From positions 372,001 through 436,000 of the forward strand of contig NZ_JAGGKI010000002.1 of assembly GCF_017873605.1 (NCBI RefSeq): DNA of 64,000 nucleotides, written 5' to 3'. The first letter of the stretch is position 1, and the number at the start of each line of letters is the position of its first letter. The stretch comes from Paenibacillus lactis. Its GTDB lineage: Bacteria; Bacillota; Bacilli; Paenibacillales; Paenibacillaceae. The notes beneath the pieces are model-generated. The model saw nothing but the letters and a program-made list of their open reading frames with translations, did no database searches and was not told the DNA's origin. A program made the position numbers and the translations under genes. Below are positions 18,602 to 28,265 of the stretch, one piece after another.

Positions 18602-19663
18602 CTAATTATCAGCTCCGGCCCCCATCGCCCTCTCATGGTTTAACAGCCACTGCTTGCGCGACAATCCCCCGCCGTACCCGCCCAATTCACCATTCGCATT
18701 GATCACGCGATGACAGGGTATGACAATCGCGAGCTGATTCGCCCCATTCGCCTGAGCAACAGCACGGTACGCGGTTGGCTTTCCCATCGTTGCCGCGATT
18801 TCGCCATACGAAGACGTTTGACCGGTAGGAATCTGTAATAACCGACTCCAGACTTCGGTTTGAAACGGAGATCCCAACATGCGCAGAGGGGTTTGAAACA
18901 CCGTTAATTTCCCGTCAAAATACTCGCCCAACTCACGCTCAATCGAACGGAGGGGGGCGGTGCAACCCGGAATGATTGCCGAACGGGTTCTCCGCCGAAG
19001 TCGTTCAACCTCGCGCTCCAGCCCTCTGCGATCAACGAATTCAAGCAAATATAACGCTTCCTCGTCCGCAATCGCGATCATCGGCCCGAGGCGCGTGTCC
19101 AGCCAGGAAGCTCTTAGAACACGGTGATGGCCTGACCGGGTAGGCGCTGCGCCCATAATCCGGGAAAAGGCATCCCGAAACCCGCTGCTGGACTCGTAAC
19201 CGATCGTCAGCTGGGCATCGATGACGGCATGTCCCTCCCGAATCTGCTTCAAGGCAATCCCCATCCGCCGTGCCCTTGCATATTCGACAAAGGTCATCCC
19301 GAACCGCTTTTTGAATTGGCGCCTCGCCGTTGAGGCATCCACCGACAGCTCCTGAAAGTCCTGGTTGGTCCATCTCTTCTCCGGGTTTGCCTCCACCGCG
19401 TCTACAAGCAGCCGAACCAGGTCGGACACCTGATTGGGATGCGAAAGCGGCCGGCATCGTTTGCAGGGCCTGTAGGAAGCAAGCAGCGCTTCTTCGGCCG
19501 TCCCAAAAAATTCGCAGTTCTCGATTTTCGGCTTCCTTGCCGGGCATGTCGGGCGGCAGAATACGCCGGTTGTCTTAACGCCTACATAAAAGACGCCCTC
19601 GTATTCCGACTTCTTCTCCAGCAGCGCCTGGTAATATTCCTGTTGATTCGAGGCTGATATCAT
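18602..19663 (-). CDS. ada: Ada: bifunctional DNA alkylation repair protein and regulator
   Basis: A 353-residue three-part Ada. The N-terminal zinc domain has Cys36, Cys40, Cys67 and Cys70 (VFCRPTC and PCKRC) and accepts methyl groups from phosphotriesters. An AraC helix-turn-helix follows (about 85-180). The C-terminal O6-methylguanine methyltransferase has the suicide cysteine Cys317 in IPCHRV. B. subtilis splits these roles between AdaA and AdaB, while this protein joins them in the E. coli order. The start at 19663 has GGGAGG 7 nt upstream. It probably activates itself after alkylation. Confidence 0.93.
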   Translation of the reverse strand: MISASNQQEYYQALLEKKSEYEGVFYVGVKTTGVFCRPTCPARKPKIENCEFFGTAEEALLASYRPCKRCRPLSHPNQVSDLVRLLVDAVEANPEKRWTNQDFQELSVDASTARRQFKKRFGMTFVEYARARRMGIALKQIREGHAVIDAQLTIGYESSSGFRDAFSRIMGAAPTRSGHHRVLRASWLDTRLGPMIAIADEEALYLLEFVDRRGLEREVERLRRRTRSAIIPGCTAPLRSIERELGEYFDGKLTVFQTPLRMLGSPFQTEVWSRLLQIPTGQTSSYGEIAATMGKPTAYRAVAQANGANQLAIVIPCHRVINANGELGGYGGGLSRKQWLLNHERAMGAGADN

Positions 19664-19847
19664 GCAAAATTCCTCCCGTATCCTTTGTTGGCACGCCATG
19701 TGCGACCGTGGTTCATGTTGTGAGCTGCTTTGGGGTAATCCAGGCACCGCCATTTGTTCTCATTATATTTCTTCTGCAAGCATGACATCGCCGAAAATCG
19801 TGCATGAATTTTTTTAAAATTAACACGTTGAATCCACCGCCATCAAC

Positions 19848-19883
19848 AAAAACCCTCTTCCGAATGAATCGGTAGAGGGTTTT
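19848..19883 (-). terminator. Intrinsic terminator
   Basis: Inverted repeat AAAACCCTCT...AGAGGGTTTT with inner TCCGA/TCGGT pairing. On the minus strand TTTTGTTG follows. It ends the second YesMN/sugar transporter operon about 90 bp after its last stop. Confidence 0.88.
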
Positions 19884-19970
19884 CAAGATGCATATGAAGT
19901 GGAACTTCCTGAATCCATCGACTGTATTCCCGCTATACGGTACAGTTTGTTAATTTCCCTTGCAGCTGAC

Positions 19971-20840
19971 TTAACCTTTAATCGAGCCGGCCACCATGCC
20001 CTTCATGATCTGCTCCTGCAGGATCAGGTAAGCGACAATGGTCGGAATGACCGCGATGGCCATAGCTCCCATCGTCAACGCATAATCCGTACCGAAGCCG
20101 TCCGAGAAGAGCGACAGACTGAGAGGCAGCGTCTTCAGCGCTTGGGTATTGATAAAGACGAGCGCGAAGGAGAAATCGTTCCAGAACCGCAGGAACGCCA
20201 GAATCGAAATGGTTGCCACGATCGGCATACAGAGCGGAAGAATCATTCTGCCGAAGATTCCCCACCAGCCGCTGCCGTCGATCATGGCCGCTTCCTCGAT
20301 CTCCCTTGGAATCGATGACATATAAGCCATCGACAGGAAGATTGCGATCGGCAGCTCGAACGCCGTGTAGGGAAGAATGAGCGCCCCGTACGTATCGAGC
20401 AGGCCGATGTTCTTCATCATAATGAACAGCGGTACAAGCGTGCTGTGAATCGGGATCAGCAGGCCTGTCGTGAACAGAACCACGACGGCCTTTTTGAACG
20501 GGAACTGGAATCTGGACAGCACATAGGCAGCAAGAACGCTGAGCAGAATCGTCAGGGCGACGGATATAATGGTCACCACGGTCGAATTCAGCATCGCGCG
20601 GCCCATATTTCCAAGCTCCCACGCCCGGAATATGTTCTCTGACATCCATTCCTTCGGCAGGCCGTAAGGATTGGTAAAGAAATCCTGATTGGATTTAAAC
20701 GCGCTCGTAAAAAGCCAGTACAGGGGGTAGAGCGTAAGAATGGCGTAACCAAGCAGCAGCAGTTTGACGAACCCGGATAATCCCTTCATGATCGTTCTTT
20801 TTCCCGAAGCGCTTCCGATACCGGTTGTCTGTAAATTCAT
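19971..20840 (-). CDS. Sugar ABC transporter permease (MalG type)
   Basis: A 289-residue membrane protein with six hydrophobic segments and the EAA loop EEAAMIDGSGWWGIFGRMILPL. The start at 20840 has AAGGAG 8 nt upstream; a GTG at 20849 lies inside that ribosome site and is rejected. It is the last gene of the minus-strand operon, 18 nt after the MalF-type partner. No ATPase gene is nearby, so a shared ATPase probably powers it. Confidence 0.93.
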   Translation of the reverse strand: MNLQTTGIGSASGKRTIMKGLSGFVKLLLLGYAILTLYPLYWLFTSAFKSNQDFFTNPYGLPKEWMSENIFRAWELGNMGRAMLNSTVVTIISVALTILLSVLAAYVLSRFQFPFKKAVVVLFTTGLLIPIHSTLVPLFIMMKNIGLLDTYGALILPYTAFELPIAIFLSMAYMSSIPREIEEAAMIDGSGWWGIFGRMILPLCMPIVATISILAFLRFWNDFSFALVFINTQALKTLPLSLSLFSDGFGTDYALTMGAMAIAVIPTIVAYLILQEQIMKGMVAGSIKG

Positions 20841-20858
20841 GTCGCTCACTCCTTCCTG

Positions 20859-21734
20859 TTAACTTGACTTTCTGCGCGTTGCAAAATAGTTGATGGCGAT
20901 CAGGATCGCGCTGACAATCATGATCATGGTGGATACGGCCGAGCCGTAACCGTAACGATAGACGCTGAACGTGCTGTTGTACATGTAGGTGGCAAGCAGC
21001 TCCGTCGATTGCGCCGGTCCGCCGCCCGTCATGACGATAACGTGGTCGAACGCCTTCAAGCTTCCCGAGATGCAGAGCACGATGGTAACGACGACCGTGC
21101 TCCAGATCATCGGCAGCGTAATGTTTCTCAGCTTGTTCCAGCCCGAGGATCCGTCGATTTTGGCTGCGTCATGAATCTCCGGGGAGATGTTTTGCAGCGC
21201 TGCGATAAAGATGACCAGATACGGGCCGACGTTGGCCCAGTTGATCGGAATCGAAATCGCCAGCATATTCACCTTCGGATCCGACAGCCAGGCCCGGGTC
21301 CACGATTCCAATCCGAGCATTTCCAGCACGTGGTTTGCAATTCCGAACTGCGGGTGGTAGATGTACCCCCAGATGAGGCCGACAACCACCGTGGAAAGAA
21401 CCATCGGCATAAATACGGCCGAACGGATGAACCGGCTGAAGAGCGAATTTTTAAACAGGACGATCGCCAGAACCAACGCGATGGGCACCTGACCGATAAT
21501 CGAGGACACGACCAGGATCAAGTTGTTGCGAAGAGCGCGCCAGAAGATCGGATCCTTGAACATCTCTTTATAATTATCAAGTCCGATAAACGTGGCTTCA
21601 CCAAACCCTTTCCAGCTGAAAAATCCGTAATAGGCCGACCAGAACACCGGGATGATGACAAATATCAGAAACAACAGAAGCGCAGGAAGAAGCGCTATGG
21701 CTATAAATCCTTTGCTTCTCATCGCTGTAGGCAT
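20859..21734 (-). CDS. Sugar ABC transporter permease (MalF type)
   Basis: A 291-residue permease with six membrane segments. The EAA loop is HDAAKIDGSSGWNKLRNITLPM. The start is backed by an AGGAGGAGG run 6 nt upstream. It sits between the binding protein and the MalG-type partner, the standard order for a CUT1 sugar importer. Confidence 0.93.
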   Translation of the reverse strand: MPTAMRSKGFIAIALLPALLLFLIFVIIPVFWSAYYGFFSWKGFGEATFIGLDNYKEMFKDPIFWRALRNNLILVVSSIIGQVPIALVLAIVLFKNSLFSRFIRSAVFMPMVLSTVVVGLIWGYIYHPQFGIANHVLEMLGLESWTRAWLSDPKVNMLAISIPINWANVGPYLVIFIAALQNISPEIHDAAKIDGSSGWNKLRNITLPMIWSTVVVTIVLCISGSLKAFDHVIVMTGGGPAQSTELLATYMYNSTFSVYRYGYGSAVSTMIMIVSAILIAINYFATRRKSS

Positions 21735-21785
21735 GGCAGCCTCCTCCTCCTATCCTTATCCTTAAGCATGTTCAGGGCTGACAAT

Positions 21786-23111
21786 TTACGGAGTAGCGGA
21801 TCTGGCTTGCGCATCCTGCAGCTTCTTAGCCACATCTTCAACGGAGCCGCCCATCATAATTTCTTGCAGACCGTTGTTGATGACTTCAGCTGCTTCTGCA
21901 GACAGATAAGCATCGTATACCGGCGTGATTCCCGTCGATTTCACAAGGTTGTACGCCTTGTAGTAAAGGGAAGTTACTTTGGATTGGTCGATCTCGGCAT
22001 CGTACATAACCATGGAATTGCTCTCGGCAATGGATTTCTGGGCTTCCGGTCCGCTCACGGTGTAGATCAGCTCCAGTGCGAGCTCCTTCGCTTTGCCCTC
22101 GGTTCTGCTGCTGAGCGCAAGTCCGCCGCCGGCGCCGCCGGAAATGGTGTTCGCTTCGCCTTTGCCGCCTGGAATCGCCGGCAATGTGGTTACTTCAATG
22201 TCCTTCATTTGCTCTTCCGTAGAAGATGCCGCAAGATTCGTCAAGGTCCAAGCACCGCTGATCATCATCGCTGCATTGCCTTGAATGAAGTACTGCTCGG
22301 CTTGCGTGTTATCAATGCTGTTCGCGCCTTCTTGGAACGCCTTGTTATCCACGAGCTGCTTGAAATAGCCAAGCGCCTCGATGAATTCCGGATCGGTGAA
22401 TTTCGCTCCCTGCTGGGCAGCGGCATTCTTGAACCATTCCGTACCCGTTACCCGGTCCGCAAGCGAGCCGAGAATCGTCGACTGGGCTACCCACGGCGCC
22501 TTGTTGCCAAGCGCAATCGGCGTGATTCCGTTGTCGTTGAACGTCTTGATCGCGGTCATCATTTCATCCCACGTCGTTGGCACCTTCACGTTGTGCTTCT
22601 CAAAGAGCGCCTTGTTGTAATACAGGATCGATGTCGCCGACATTCCGAGCGGAGCGGAATATATCTGGCCTTCTTCAAATTCGAATGGATCGAATGCGCC
22701 AGGGAGGAACTTCTCTTTCCATTCCGGATGCGCATCCAGCACTTCCGTAATCGGCTGGAGCAGCTTCGCTTGATGCAGCTCGGACGATTGGCTTCCGGCA
22801 TAGACGAAGAATACGTCCGGCATTTCGTTGGCGGCAGCCACCGTGCTCAAGCGCTGGCGATAGCCGTCCGGCGGGATCGCCTGTGCGTCCAGCGTAACCT
22901 CCGGATGATCCTGTGCGAACTGATCGATATAGCTGCGAACGGCCTTCGCCCGCAGGTCGTCACCGGCAAAGTTGTGCCAGATCGTCAGCTTTACCTTCTC
23001 CGAGCCGTTCGTGCTCTCGCCGGCCTTCTCACTGCTCTTTCCGCCGCCGCAAGCGGCCAGGAGCAGAGACATGGCCAGCAGGACTAGACCTATTTTTCTT
23101 CCTGGTCTCAT
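21786..23111 (-). CDS. Extracellular sugar-binding lipoprotein
   Basis: A 441-residue solute-binding protein. The signal peptide ends in the lipobox LAAC (Cys21), followed by a Gly/Ser/Lys linker. The mature domain opens with KLTIWHNFAGDD and contains the family feature YYNKALFEKHNVKVPTTWDE. AAAGGGGGA lies upstream of the ATG. It is first of three transporter genes, 97 bp after the YesN-type regulator that probably activates it. Ligand unknown; there is no linked glycosidase. Confidence 0.93.
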   Translation of the reverse strand: MRPGRKIGLVLLAMSLLLAACGGGKSSEKAGESTNGSEKVKLTIWHNFAGDDLRAKAVRSYIDQFAQDHPEVTLDAQAIPPDGYRQRLSTVAAANEMPDVFFVYAGSQSSELHQAKLLQPITEVLDAHPEWKEKFLPGAFDPFEFEEGQIYSAPLGMSATSILYYNKALFEKHNVKVPTTWDEMMTAIKTFNDNGITPIALGNKAPWVAQSTILGSLADRVTGTEWFKNAAAQQGAKFTDPEFIEALGYFKQLVDNKAFQEGANSIDNTQAEQYFIQGNAAMMISGAWTLTNLAASSTEEQMKDIEVTTLPAIPGGKGEANTISGGAGGGLALSSRTEGKAKELALELIYTVSGPEAQKSIAESNSMVMYDAEIDQSKVTSLYYKAYNLVKSTGITPVYDAYLSAEAAEVINNGLQEIMMGGSVEDVAKKLQDAQARSATP

Positions 23112-23208
23112 AGTTAAATCCCCCTTTTATAATCGTTCGGATGGGTTAATCTCTTGATGATCGTCTTTAGTATAAAAGAGGATATAGCGCTTACATAGGG
23201 GATATACT

Positions 23209-24771
23209 TCAGTCCATAGAGGGACAAAATTCAGGATTTGCCCGATATTCCGACGGGGTCTGTCCGGTCCATTTCTTAAACAGCCGGTTAAAGTACTTGA
23301 TGTCCTCATAGCCGATTTCATTGGCAATTTCGCTGATTTTGGCCGGTGTCTCCCGAAGCAGCACCATGGCCTTCCGCAGCTTCGCCTGGGTGACGAATTC
23401 AATATAATTTTGACCGGTTTCCTTCTTGAACATCTCGCTGAAATAGTTCGGATTCATGTGCACATGGCGGGCAACCTGCTGGAGCGACAGGCTTTGGCCC
23501 AAATGCTCGTGAATATAGGCGATCGCCCGTTGAACCGGTGTCGTCGCCGATACCATTTCACCGTACTGCTTCATGATCAGCCCGAGATAACGGGTCAGCA
23601 CGCTCTCCGGCGAAATCTTCAACTCCCCGAAATGGATCGGCTCCTCCGAAGCCAGCGGGCTGGAATACCCGATCGAGTCCGCCGCGCGTTCAAGCCAGCG
23701 CTGCGCATAGATGAGCAGGGAATGCAGATATGCCTGCACCGATCCCGGGGTTGCGTCCGGATCGCTTGAAATCCGCTCGAGCAAACGCCCGATCCAGGCA
23801 TACAGAGCCGGCTCCTGGCCGGAACGAAGCAGCGAAGCGAGCTCCGCTTCCTCGTCCTGCGTGCATACGGTCCGGATCCCTTTACGGCCGGAGATGTCCT
23901 CAAAGCGGATGCTCCGCTCATGCCCCAGCAGCCATGCATAGGAGGCAGCCTCCTCCGCCGAAGCCACGGCAATATGCAGCTCCGAGGCCTCATGAACGGG
24001 CCGGCCGCTTGCGGCTAAGACCCGGCAGCCGTGCCGGGTCTCCCACGCTCGGACGGCGGCGTTCACCCGGTCCGGGAAGCCTGGCTCGGTTCTAGCAAGC
24101 ACAAGCAGCGCGCCGTTCCATTCAATCCACGCGCAGGGCAGCTCTTCGGCGAGGACGGAGCCTAGGGATGCGTTGCATTCGGTTGGCCGGGATGCTTCGT
24201 CCCCTTGCTCCATCGCCTGAATGGACAGCAGCCAAATTTGAAGCGACTTGCCCGCTTCGATGCGAAGCTGGGGATATCGGTTCCACAACTCAGCTATGCT
24301 CGCTTCATCGGGCGAAGAGCCCGTTGCAAGCACCCTTCGCAGAAAGCTGCGGTTAACGGCGGCTTCCTGCTCCATGCCCTTGGCGTGATGCTGCCTGCGC
24401 GCTTCAATCCGTGCCCTCGCCTGATTGGCAGCCTCGATGATTTCGGTCGGCCTGCTCGTCTTGAGCAAATAATCGCTGACCCCCTCCCGCATCGCCTGCT
24501 GGGCATAAACGAACTCGTCATAGCCGGAGATGATAATGATCTCGATCTCGGGAAAATGCTGCCGTACCTCATGAGCCAGATCGAGCCCGCTTGCGCCCGT
24601 CATCCGAATGTCGGTAAATATAATATCCGGCATCTCGAGCGGAAGCCGCTGAAGGGCTTCCTCAGCCGAAGCCGCGGGGGGAAGCACCGTATAGCCATGC
24701 TCCGCCCATTGAATCACCGTGCTCAGGCCATTGCGAATGATCACTTCATCATCAACGATCAATACCTTCAA
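23209..24771 (-). CDS. YesN-type response regulator with AraC DNA-binding domain
   Basis: A 520-residue regulator. The receiver (1-118) has D7-D8, phospho-acceptor D54 in IIFTDIRM and a conserved lysine in LLKTSRP. The long linker is followed by the AraC helix-turn-helix (about 415-510; NPNYFSEMFKKETG, GYEDIKYFNRLFKKWTG). It starts at a TTG overlapping the kinase's stop (TTGA), with GGGGATGA upstream. Translational coupling to the kinase is therefore expected. It probably activates the three transporter genes downstream. Confidence 0.93.
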   Translation of the reverse strand: MKVLIVDDEVIIRNGLSTVIQWAEHGYTVLPPAASAEEALQRLPLEMPDIIFTDIRMTGASGLDLAHEVRQHFPEIEIIIISGYDEFVYAQQAMREGVSDYLLKTSRPTEIIEAANQARARIEARRQHHAKGMEQEAAVNRSFLRRVLATGSSPDEASIAELWNRYPQLRIEAGKSLQIWLLSIQAMEQGDEASRPTECNASLGSVLAEELPCAWIEWNGALLVLARTEPGFPDRVNAAVRAWETRHGCRVLAASGRPVHEASELHIAVASAEEAASYAWLLGHERSIRFEDISGRKGIRTVCTQDEEAELASLLRSGQEPALYAWIGRLLERISSDPDATPGSVQAYLHSLLIYAQRWLERAADSIGYSSPLASEEPIHFGELKISPESVLTRYLGLIMKQYGEMVSATTPVQRAIAYIHEHLGQSLSLQQVARHVHMNPNYFSEMFKKETGQNYIEFVTQAKLRKAMVLLRETPAKISEIANEIGYEDIKYFNRLFKKWTGQTPSEYRANPEFCPSMD

Positions 24772-26573
24772 GGTTTGTCATCCCCTTTGTTATTTCCTTC
24801 ATGGCCGGTGTCATCCATCGTATCCGGTATCGTAAACAGGACCCGGGTTCCGGCACCTTCGGTGCTTTCGATCTCCAAGCCGGCATCCCGCCCGTAATGG
24901 AGAAGAAGCCGTTTATGCACATTGCGCAGCCCGTAGCTCCCGCGCTCGGCTTTCTCCCGTTCTTGCTGCTGCGGATGCTCCGTCAATTGCTCCTGCAGCC
25001 ATCTGAGGCGATCCGGGGACATCCCGATTCCGTCATCCTCCACGGTGAAGCGAATACCGCCCGGTACGCGCTCCCCGTAAATCGTAATCATCCCTAGGCC
25101 GTCCCGGCTCAAAATACCATGCAGCATGGAGTTTTCCACGAGGGGCTGCAGCAGCAGCTTCAGCATCGTCTGGTTATACAAGCTCTCCTCCACGCGGACG
25201 TCAAACTCGAACTTGTCCGGGTACCTGATCTTCTGAATATTCACATAATGGCGGACATGCATGATCTCTTGCTGAATCGTGCAGTATTCCTGGCCGTTGT
25301 TCAGGCTGAACCGCAAAAAGTCGCTGAGCGAGCCCACCATCTCGGCAATCTTTACATCCTGGTTCATCAGGGCCAGCCAGTGGATGGAGGATAGCGTATT
25401 GTAAAGGAAATGCGGATTGATCTGTACCTGCAGCGCGTGCATGTCCGCTTCCTTCTTCAGCGACTCGCTCAGCTTTACCTCATCGGTCAGCTTCACAATC
25501 CGCGAGCTCAGACGGTTATAACTGATGATCAGCTGGCCGACCTCGTCAACCGTTTTGACCGGGAGGGCCGGCAGCGGCTCCTCGGGACTGGAGTTTTTCA
25601 GGAACTTCGCGAGCACGGACAGCGGGTTCGTAATTTTCTGGATCAGAAACAAGACGAGCACGATCACGAACACGACGGCCACGGTGACCGCCACCGCCGT
25701 TAGCTTCAAGAAGTATTGGTTCTGCGAGCGGTATTCCTGCGACGGGATGATGCCGACGAGCTTCCAGTTCACGCTGGACATTTTTTTATATAGGATGGTC
25801 TTCTTGTCTTCATCCTTGCCGTAATCCATGCTGCCGCTGACGCCTTCAAATTCGCCGATGGAAGGGTAGTAATCCGAAAGCGTCAGATTGGTCTCCATAT
25901 CCGGCGGGCCGACGATGATCCGGTTCTGCTCGTCCAGAAGCAGCACGAAGCCGCTCTTCTCCAGCACCGCCTGCCGGAATTGGTTCGCGATGACCGCTTG
26001 ATCGAGGTTGATCTGCAAATTGCCGATCGGCTTGTACTTGTCCGTGCTGCGGATCGGCCTCGCCAGGGTGATCACCTTCCTGACTCCTTCAAAAGTCCAC
26101 TGCCGGTGGACGAAAGACCACCATTTCGGATGCTGCGCGTAATAATCCGGAATCTCCTCCGTAATGTCCTTGAACTCGGATCGCACCAGCGATTTATGGG
26201 AGATCGGATCCTTATTGCCGAGCGGCTCCACGATAATGTTGGCGATGTAGTCTTTGGAAAACGCCAGATTGGTCAAAAAGTTGATGACGGTCGTCTGCTG
26301 AACGTAATTGCTCTCGGACGACTTCAGATAGGACTGCACTCCGTTATGGCCGATCAAAAACAGCGACATGTTCTCAACATCCTTCACCATCGTATCGAGA
26401 TACGCTTCAAGCTGGCGCAAGGTGTTCATGCCCGTAATTTTGGCCTTCTCCTCCGTCAGGCTTTCCGCCATGTTAAAAGAGAAAAAGCCGAGAAACAGCA
26501 AAGGAACCATCGTCGTAATAATGATAAGCAGCGATAATTTATGCTTTAATGATTTCCCAAGCCATTGCTGCAA
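24768..26573 (-). CDS. YesM-type sensor histidine kinase
   Basis: A roughly 601-residue membrane kinase. Membrane segments at about residues 15-35 and 290-310 flank a dCache-like sensor. HAMP (NPLSVLAKFL) follows, then phospho-acceptor His388 in QINPHFLYNTLSS, N-box VENSMLHG and G-box EDDGIGMS. The TTG at 26573 is preferred because GAGGTG lies 6 nt upstream; a GTG at 26582 is the alternative and would add three residues. Partner of the regulator at 23209. Confidence 0.9.
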   Translation of the reverse strand: MQQWLGKSLKHKLSLLIIITTMVPLLFLGFFSFNMAESLTEEKAKITGMNTLRQLEAYLDTMVKDVENMSLFLIGHNGVQSYLKSSESNYVQQTTVINFLTNLAFSKDYIANIIVEPLGNKDPISHKSLVRSEFKDITEEIPDYYAQHPKWWSFVHRQWTFEGVRKVITLARPIRSTDKYKPIGNLQINLDQAVIANQFRQAVLEKSGFVLLLDEQNRIIVGPPDMETNLTLSDYYPSIGEFEGVSGSMDYGKDEDKKTILYKKMSSVNWKLVGIIPSQEYRSQNQYFLKLTAVAVTVAVVFVIVLVLFLIQKITNPLSVLAKFLKNSSPEEPLPALPVKTVDEVGQLIISYNRLSSRIVKLTDEVKLSESLKKEADMHALQVQINPHFLYNTLSSIHWLALMNQDVKIAEMVGSLSDFLRFSLNNGQEYCTIQQEIMHVRHYVNIQKIRYPDKFEFDVRVEESLYNQTMLKLLLQPLVENSMLHGILSRDGLGMITIYGERVPGGIRFTVEDDGIGMSPDRLRWLQEQLTEHPQQQEREKAERGSYGLRNVHKRLLLHYGRDAGLEIESTEGAGTRVLFTIPDTMDDTGHEGNNKGDDKP

Positions 26574-26582
26574 TGCGTTCAC

Positions 26583-27290
26583 CTCATTTATACCCTAGGG
26601 AATGGGTCCGTAAGGCTAGTTAGCTTTGTATGCGGTTACTACAAAATTGGACAACGGTCGACATCCACCAAGTTTATTACCTATCTTAGAGGATACTTAA
26701 GACTCAAGTAAATGGTATTAAAGGCTTAGGGAGGAAAATATACGTTCCCTTCATCCCGCTCACCAGAAATCCAGGAAGCAGCTTATGGGAAGCGCCTTTT
26801 GCAGCCTTACATATTACCTTCTGCAGCTTGTCTTAAAACCGGAAGATCTCTTGGCCCAATGGGCCCCAAAGCCACTAGAGAGCTTAGAAGGGTTCTATTC
26901 AAAGCTCTTACACATGGTCAGCAGTAGCAGGCCAGGGGAGCTTTACATGCCTGCGAAGCCAATGCCTTGCGGTGCATTCTATAATCTATCATAAACCGTT
27001 TAGATTTGCAGAAATATGCAATACAGGCAAGAACCGTTTGCTTCCCAGTGTCCGAGTCGGCATGGAACACCAAGAGCCATTTTCCCACGCACGATTGTGC
27101 GCGATTGTGCCCGATACATATTACGATTACCACCAATTAGACAGAAATTTAATTAAAAATTCGTTAACTTGACCCGAGATCAGTAGCACCGCTTTGGCAA
27201 ACTACCAGCTCTAAAGAGTACAATATGTCCCGATATGAAACAAACATTATTTGATAAAATGTGTTTTTATAATTAGATACTTAAAAAACC
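26583..27290. other. Intergenic stretch without a supported gene
   Basis: About 700 bp with no convincing gene. Short open frames exist (for example around 26785-26994) but have no ribosome site and no recognisable product. From about 26990 the base composition becomes AT-rich compared with the rest of the window. Confidence 0.6.
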
Positions 27291-27307
27291 TATTAGGAGG
27301 AGAAGCA

Positions 27308-27598
27308 GTGCAGGAAAAAAGCAAATTAACTATTATGATTGGAATCTTAATTTGTCTTATAATTATTGCTCTTAAGCCAGTCCCCCAAAATAATGCTCCT
27401 GATTTTCCATCATACGTCAGCGAGTCAGTTGTACAACTAGCTGAGAACAGAATAGCTATAGTTGAAACAGAAACTAATTCTGGACTGAGTGGAGAAGTAA
27501 TTGTTTTGGAGTTCAATGAGGACAGGAAGACCTTTGAGCCTATTGGAAGATATAATTATCTCGACTTTTTTAAAAACCCTGAAAAATACAATTTCTAA
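27308..27598 (+). CDS. Small membrane-anchored hypothetical protein
   Basis: A 96-residue protein starting at GTG, with AGGAGG 7 nt upstream; earlier in-frame codons lack a ribosome site. Residues about 7-22 form one hydrophobic segment (IMIGILICLIIIAL) and the rest is a polar extracytoplasmic part that includes VSESVVQLAENRIAIVET. No known family. The AT-rich codon use differs from all neighbours, suggesting acquisition by transfer. It may be a remnant. Confidence 0.6.
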   Translation: MQEKSKLTIMIGILICLIIIALKPVPQNNAPDFPSYVSESVVQLAENRIAIVETETNSGLSGEVIVLEFNEDRKTFEPIGRYNYLDFFKNPEKYNF

Positions 27599-27789
27599 AA
27601 CTCGTTTTTATTTTTGGTTTTATTTTGCTAAACGAAAATGGATTAAAGCTTACAAGGCGAAAAGGGCGCAAGATATAAAGGATACATGTTCTTCTCCTAA
27701 TTGATTTAATATGAAAACATCCTTCCTGCAGCTCAAACATCGTCGCCCGGATCCAGAGCAATTGATTCTATTGGAGGAGGTGATGGACT

Positions 27790-27960
27790 GTGAGCATGAG
27801 TTTTTCCGCATTTGCATTCTTGCCGCTTATCGCATTAATCGTTCAGGGGCTATTGGCACTGCTTGGCCTTTATGCGCTGTTTCTTCTGATCAAGCTATTG
27901 ATCCGGCTCATCACGGCGGTCGAGCTGTACATTGATGATAAGAAGAACCGTCGTCTATAA
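27790..27960 (+). CDS. Small membrane protein, 56 residues
   Basis: A 56-residue protein found by reading the frame with an excellent ribosome site: AGGAGGTGA lies 6 nt before the GTG (a second start, ATG, is at 27796). Two hydrophobic stretches (FAFLPLIALIVQGLLALLG and LYALFLLIKLLIRLI) are nearly continuous, and a basic end, DDKKNRRL, should lie in the cytoplasm. No family recognised. A weak inverted repeat after the stop (AAAAGGAA/TTCCTTTT, 27959-27998) could end its transcript. Confidence 0.65.
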   Translation: MSMSFSAFAFLPLIALIVQGLLALLGLYALFLLIKLLIRLITAVELYIDDKKNRRL

Positions 27961-28265
27961 AAGGAAGCCTGACGGCAAATAACATGCAAGTTCCTTTTGG
28001 AAGATTTGCTTAAAACCTGGGGGGCTCCCTACCGCTGCTTGTCACGCACATCTGCTGCTTGCTGAGGATATGGAGCTCCCTTTGGCGCGTACGTTTCTCT
28101 TCTCCCGATGGCTTCTAGCTCCCTTTCTCTCTTCGGCCCCCTGTTTCATGCATGTTAGGGAATTTTTCCACTGTTTCGGCTTCTTGGCCTTGTTTCGCCA
28201 ATTCTGTGAATATGATAGATTAAATGGATACATGGATATAAATTCTCTTAGGAGACTATGCGAAC
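27961..28265. other. Intergenic stretch before the SWIM gene
   Basis: About 305 bp. The weak inverted repeat at 27959-27998 is the only structure seen. The last 60 bp are AT-rich and probably hold the promoter of the SWIM/SNF2 operon; no clear -35/-10 pair was assigned. Confidence 0.5.

Noticed and set aside
21009-23087. A 692-codon open frame on the plus strand
   Set aside because: It lies opposite the permease and binding-protein genes, has no ribosome site, and its product is rich in Arg/His with no domain. It is a GC-driven shadow frame.
23169-23196. Promoter before the second sugar-binding lipoprotein
   Set aside because: A good TATACT lies at 23169-23174 on the minus strand, but the -35 partner is poor, so it was not called.
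26785-26994. 69-codon open frame in the gap after the YesM kinase
   Set aside because: No ribosome site, no hydrophobic or family pattern, and no neighbour to suggest a role.
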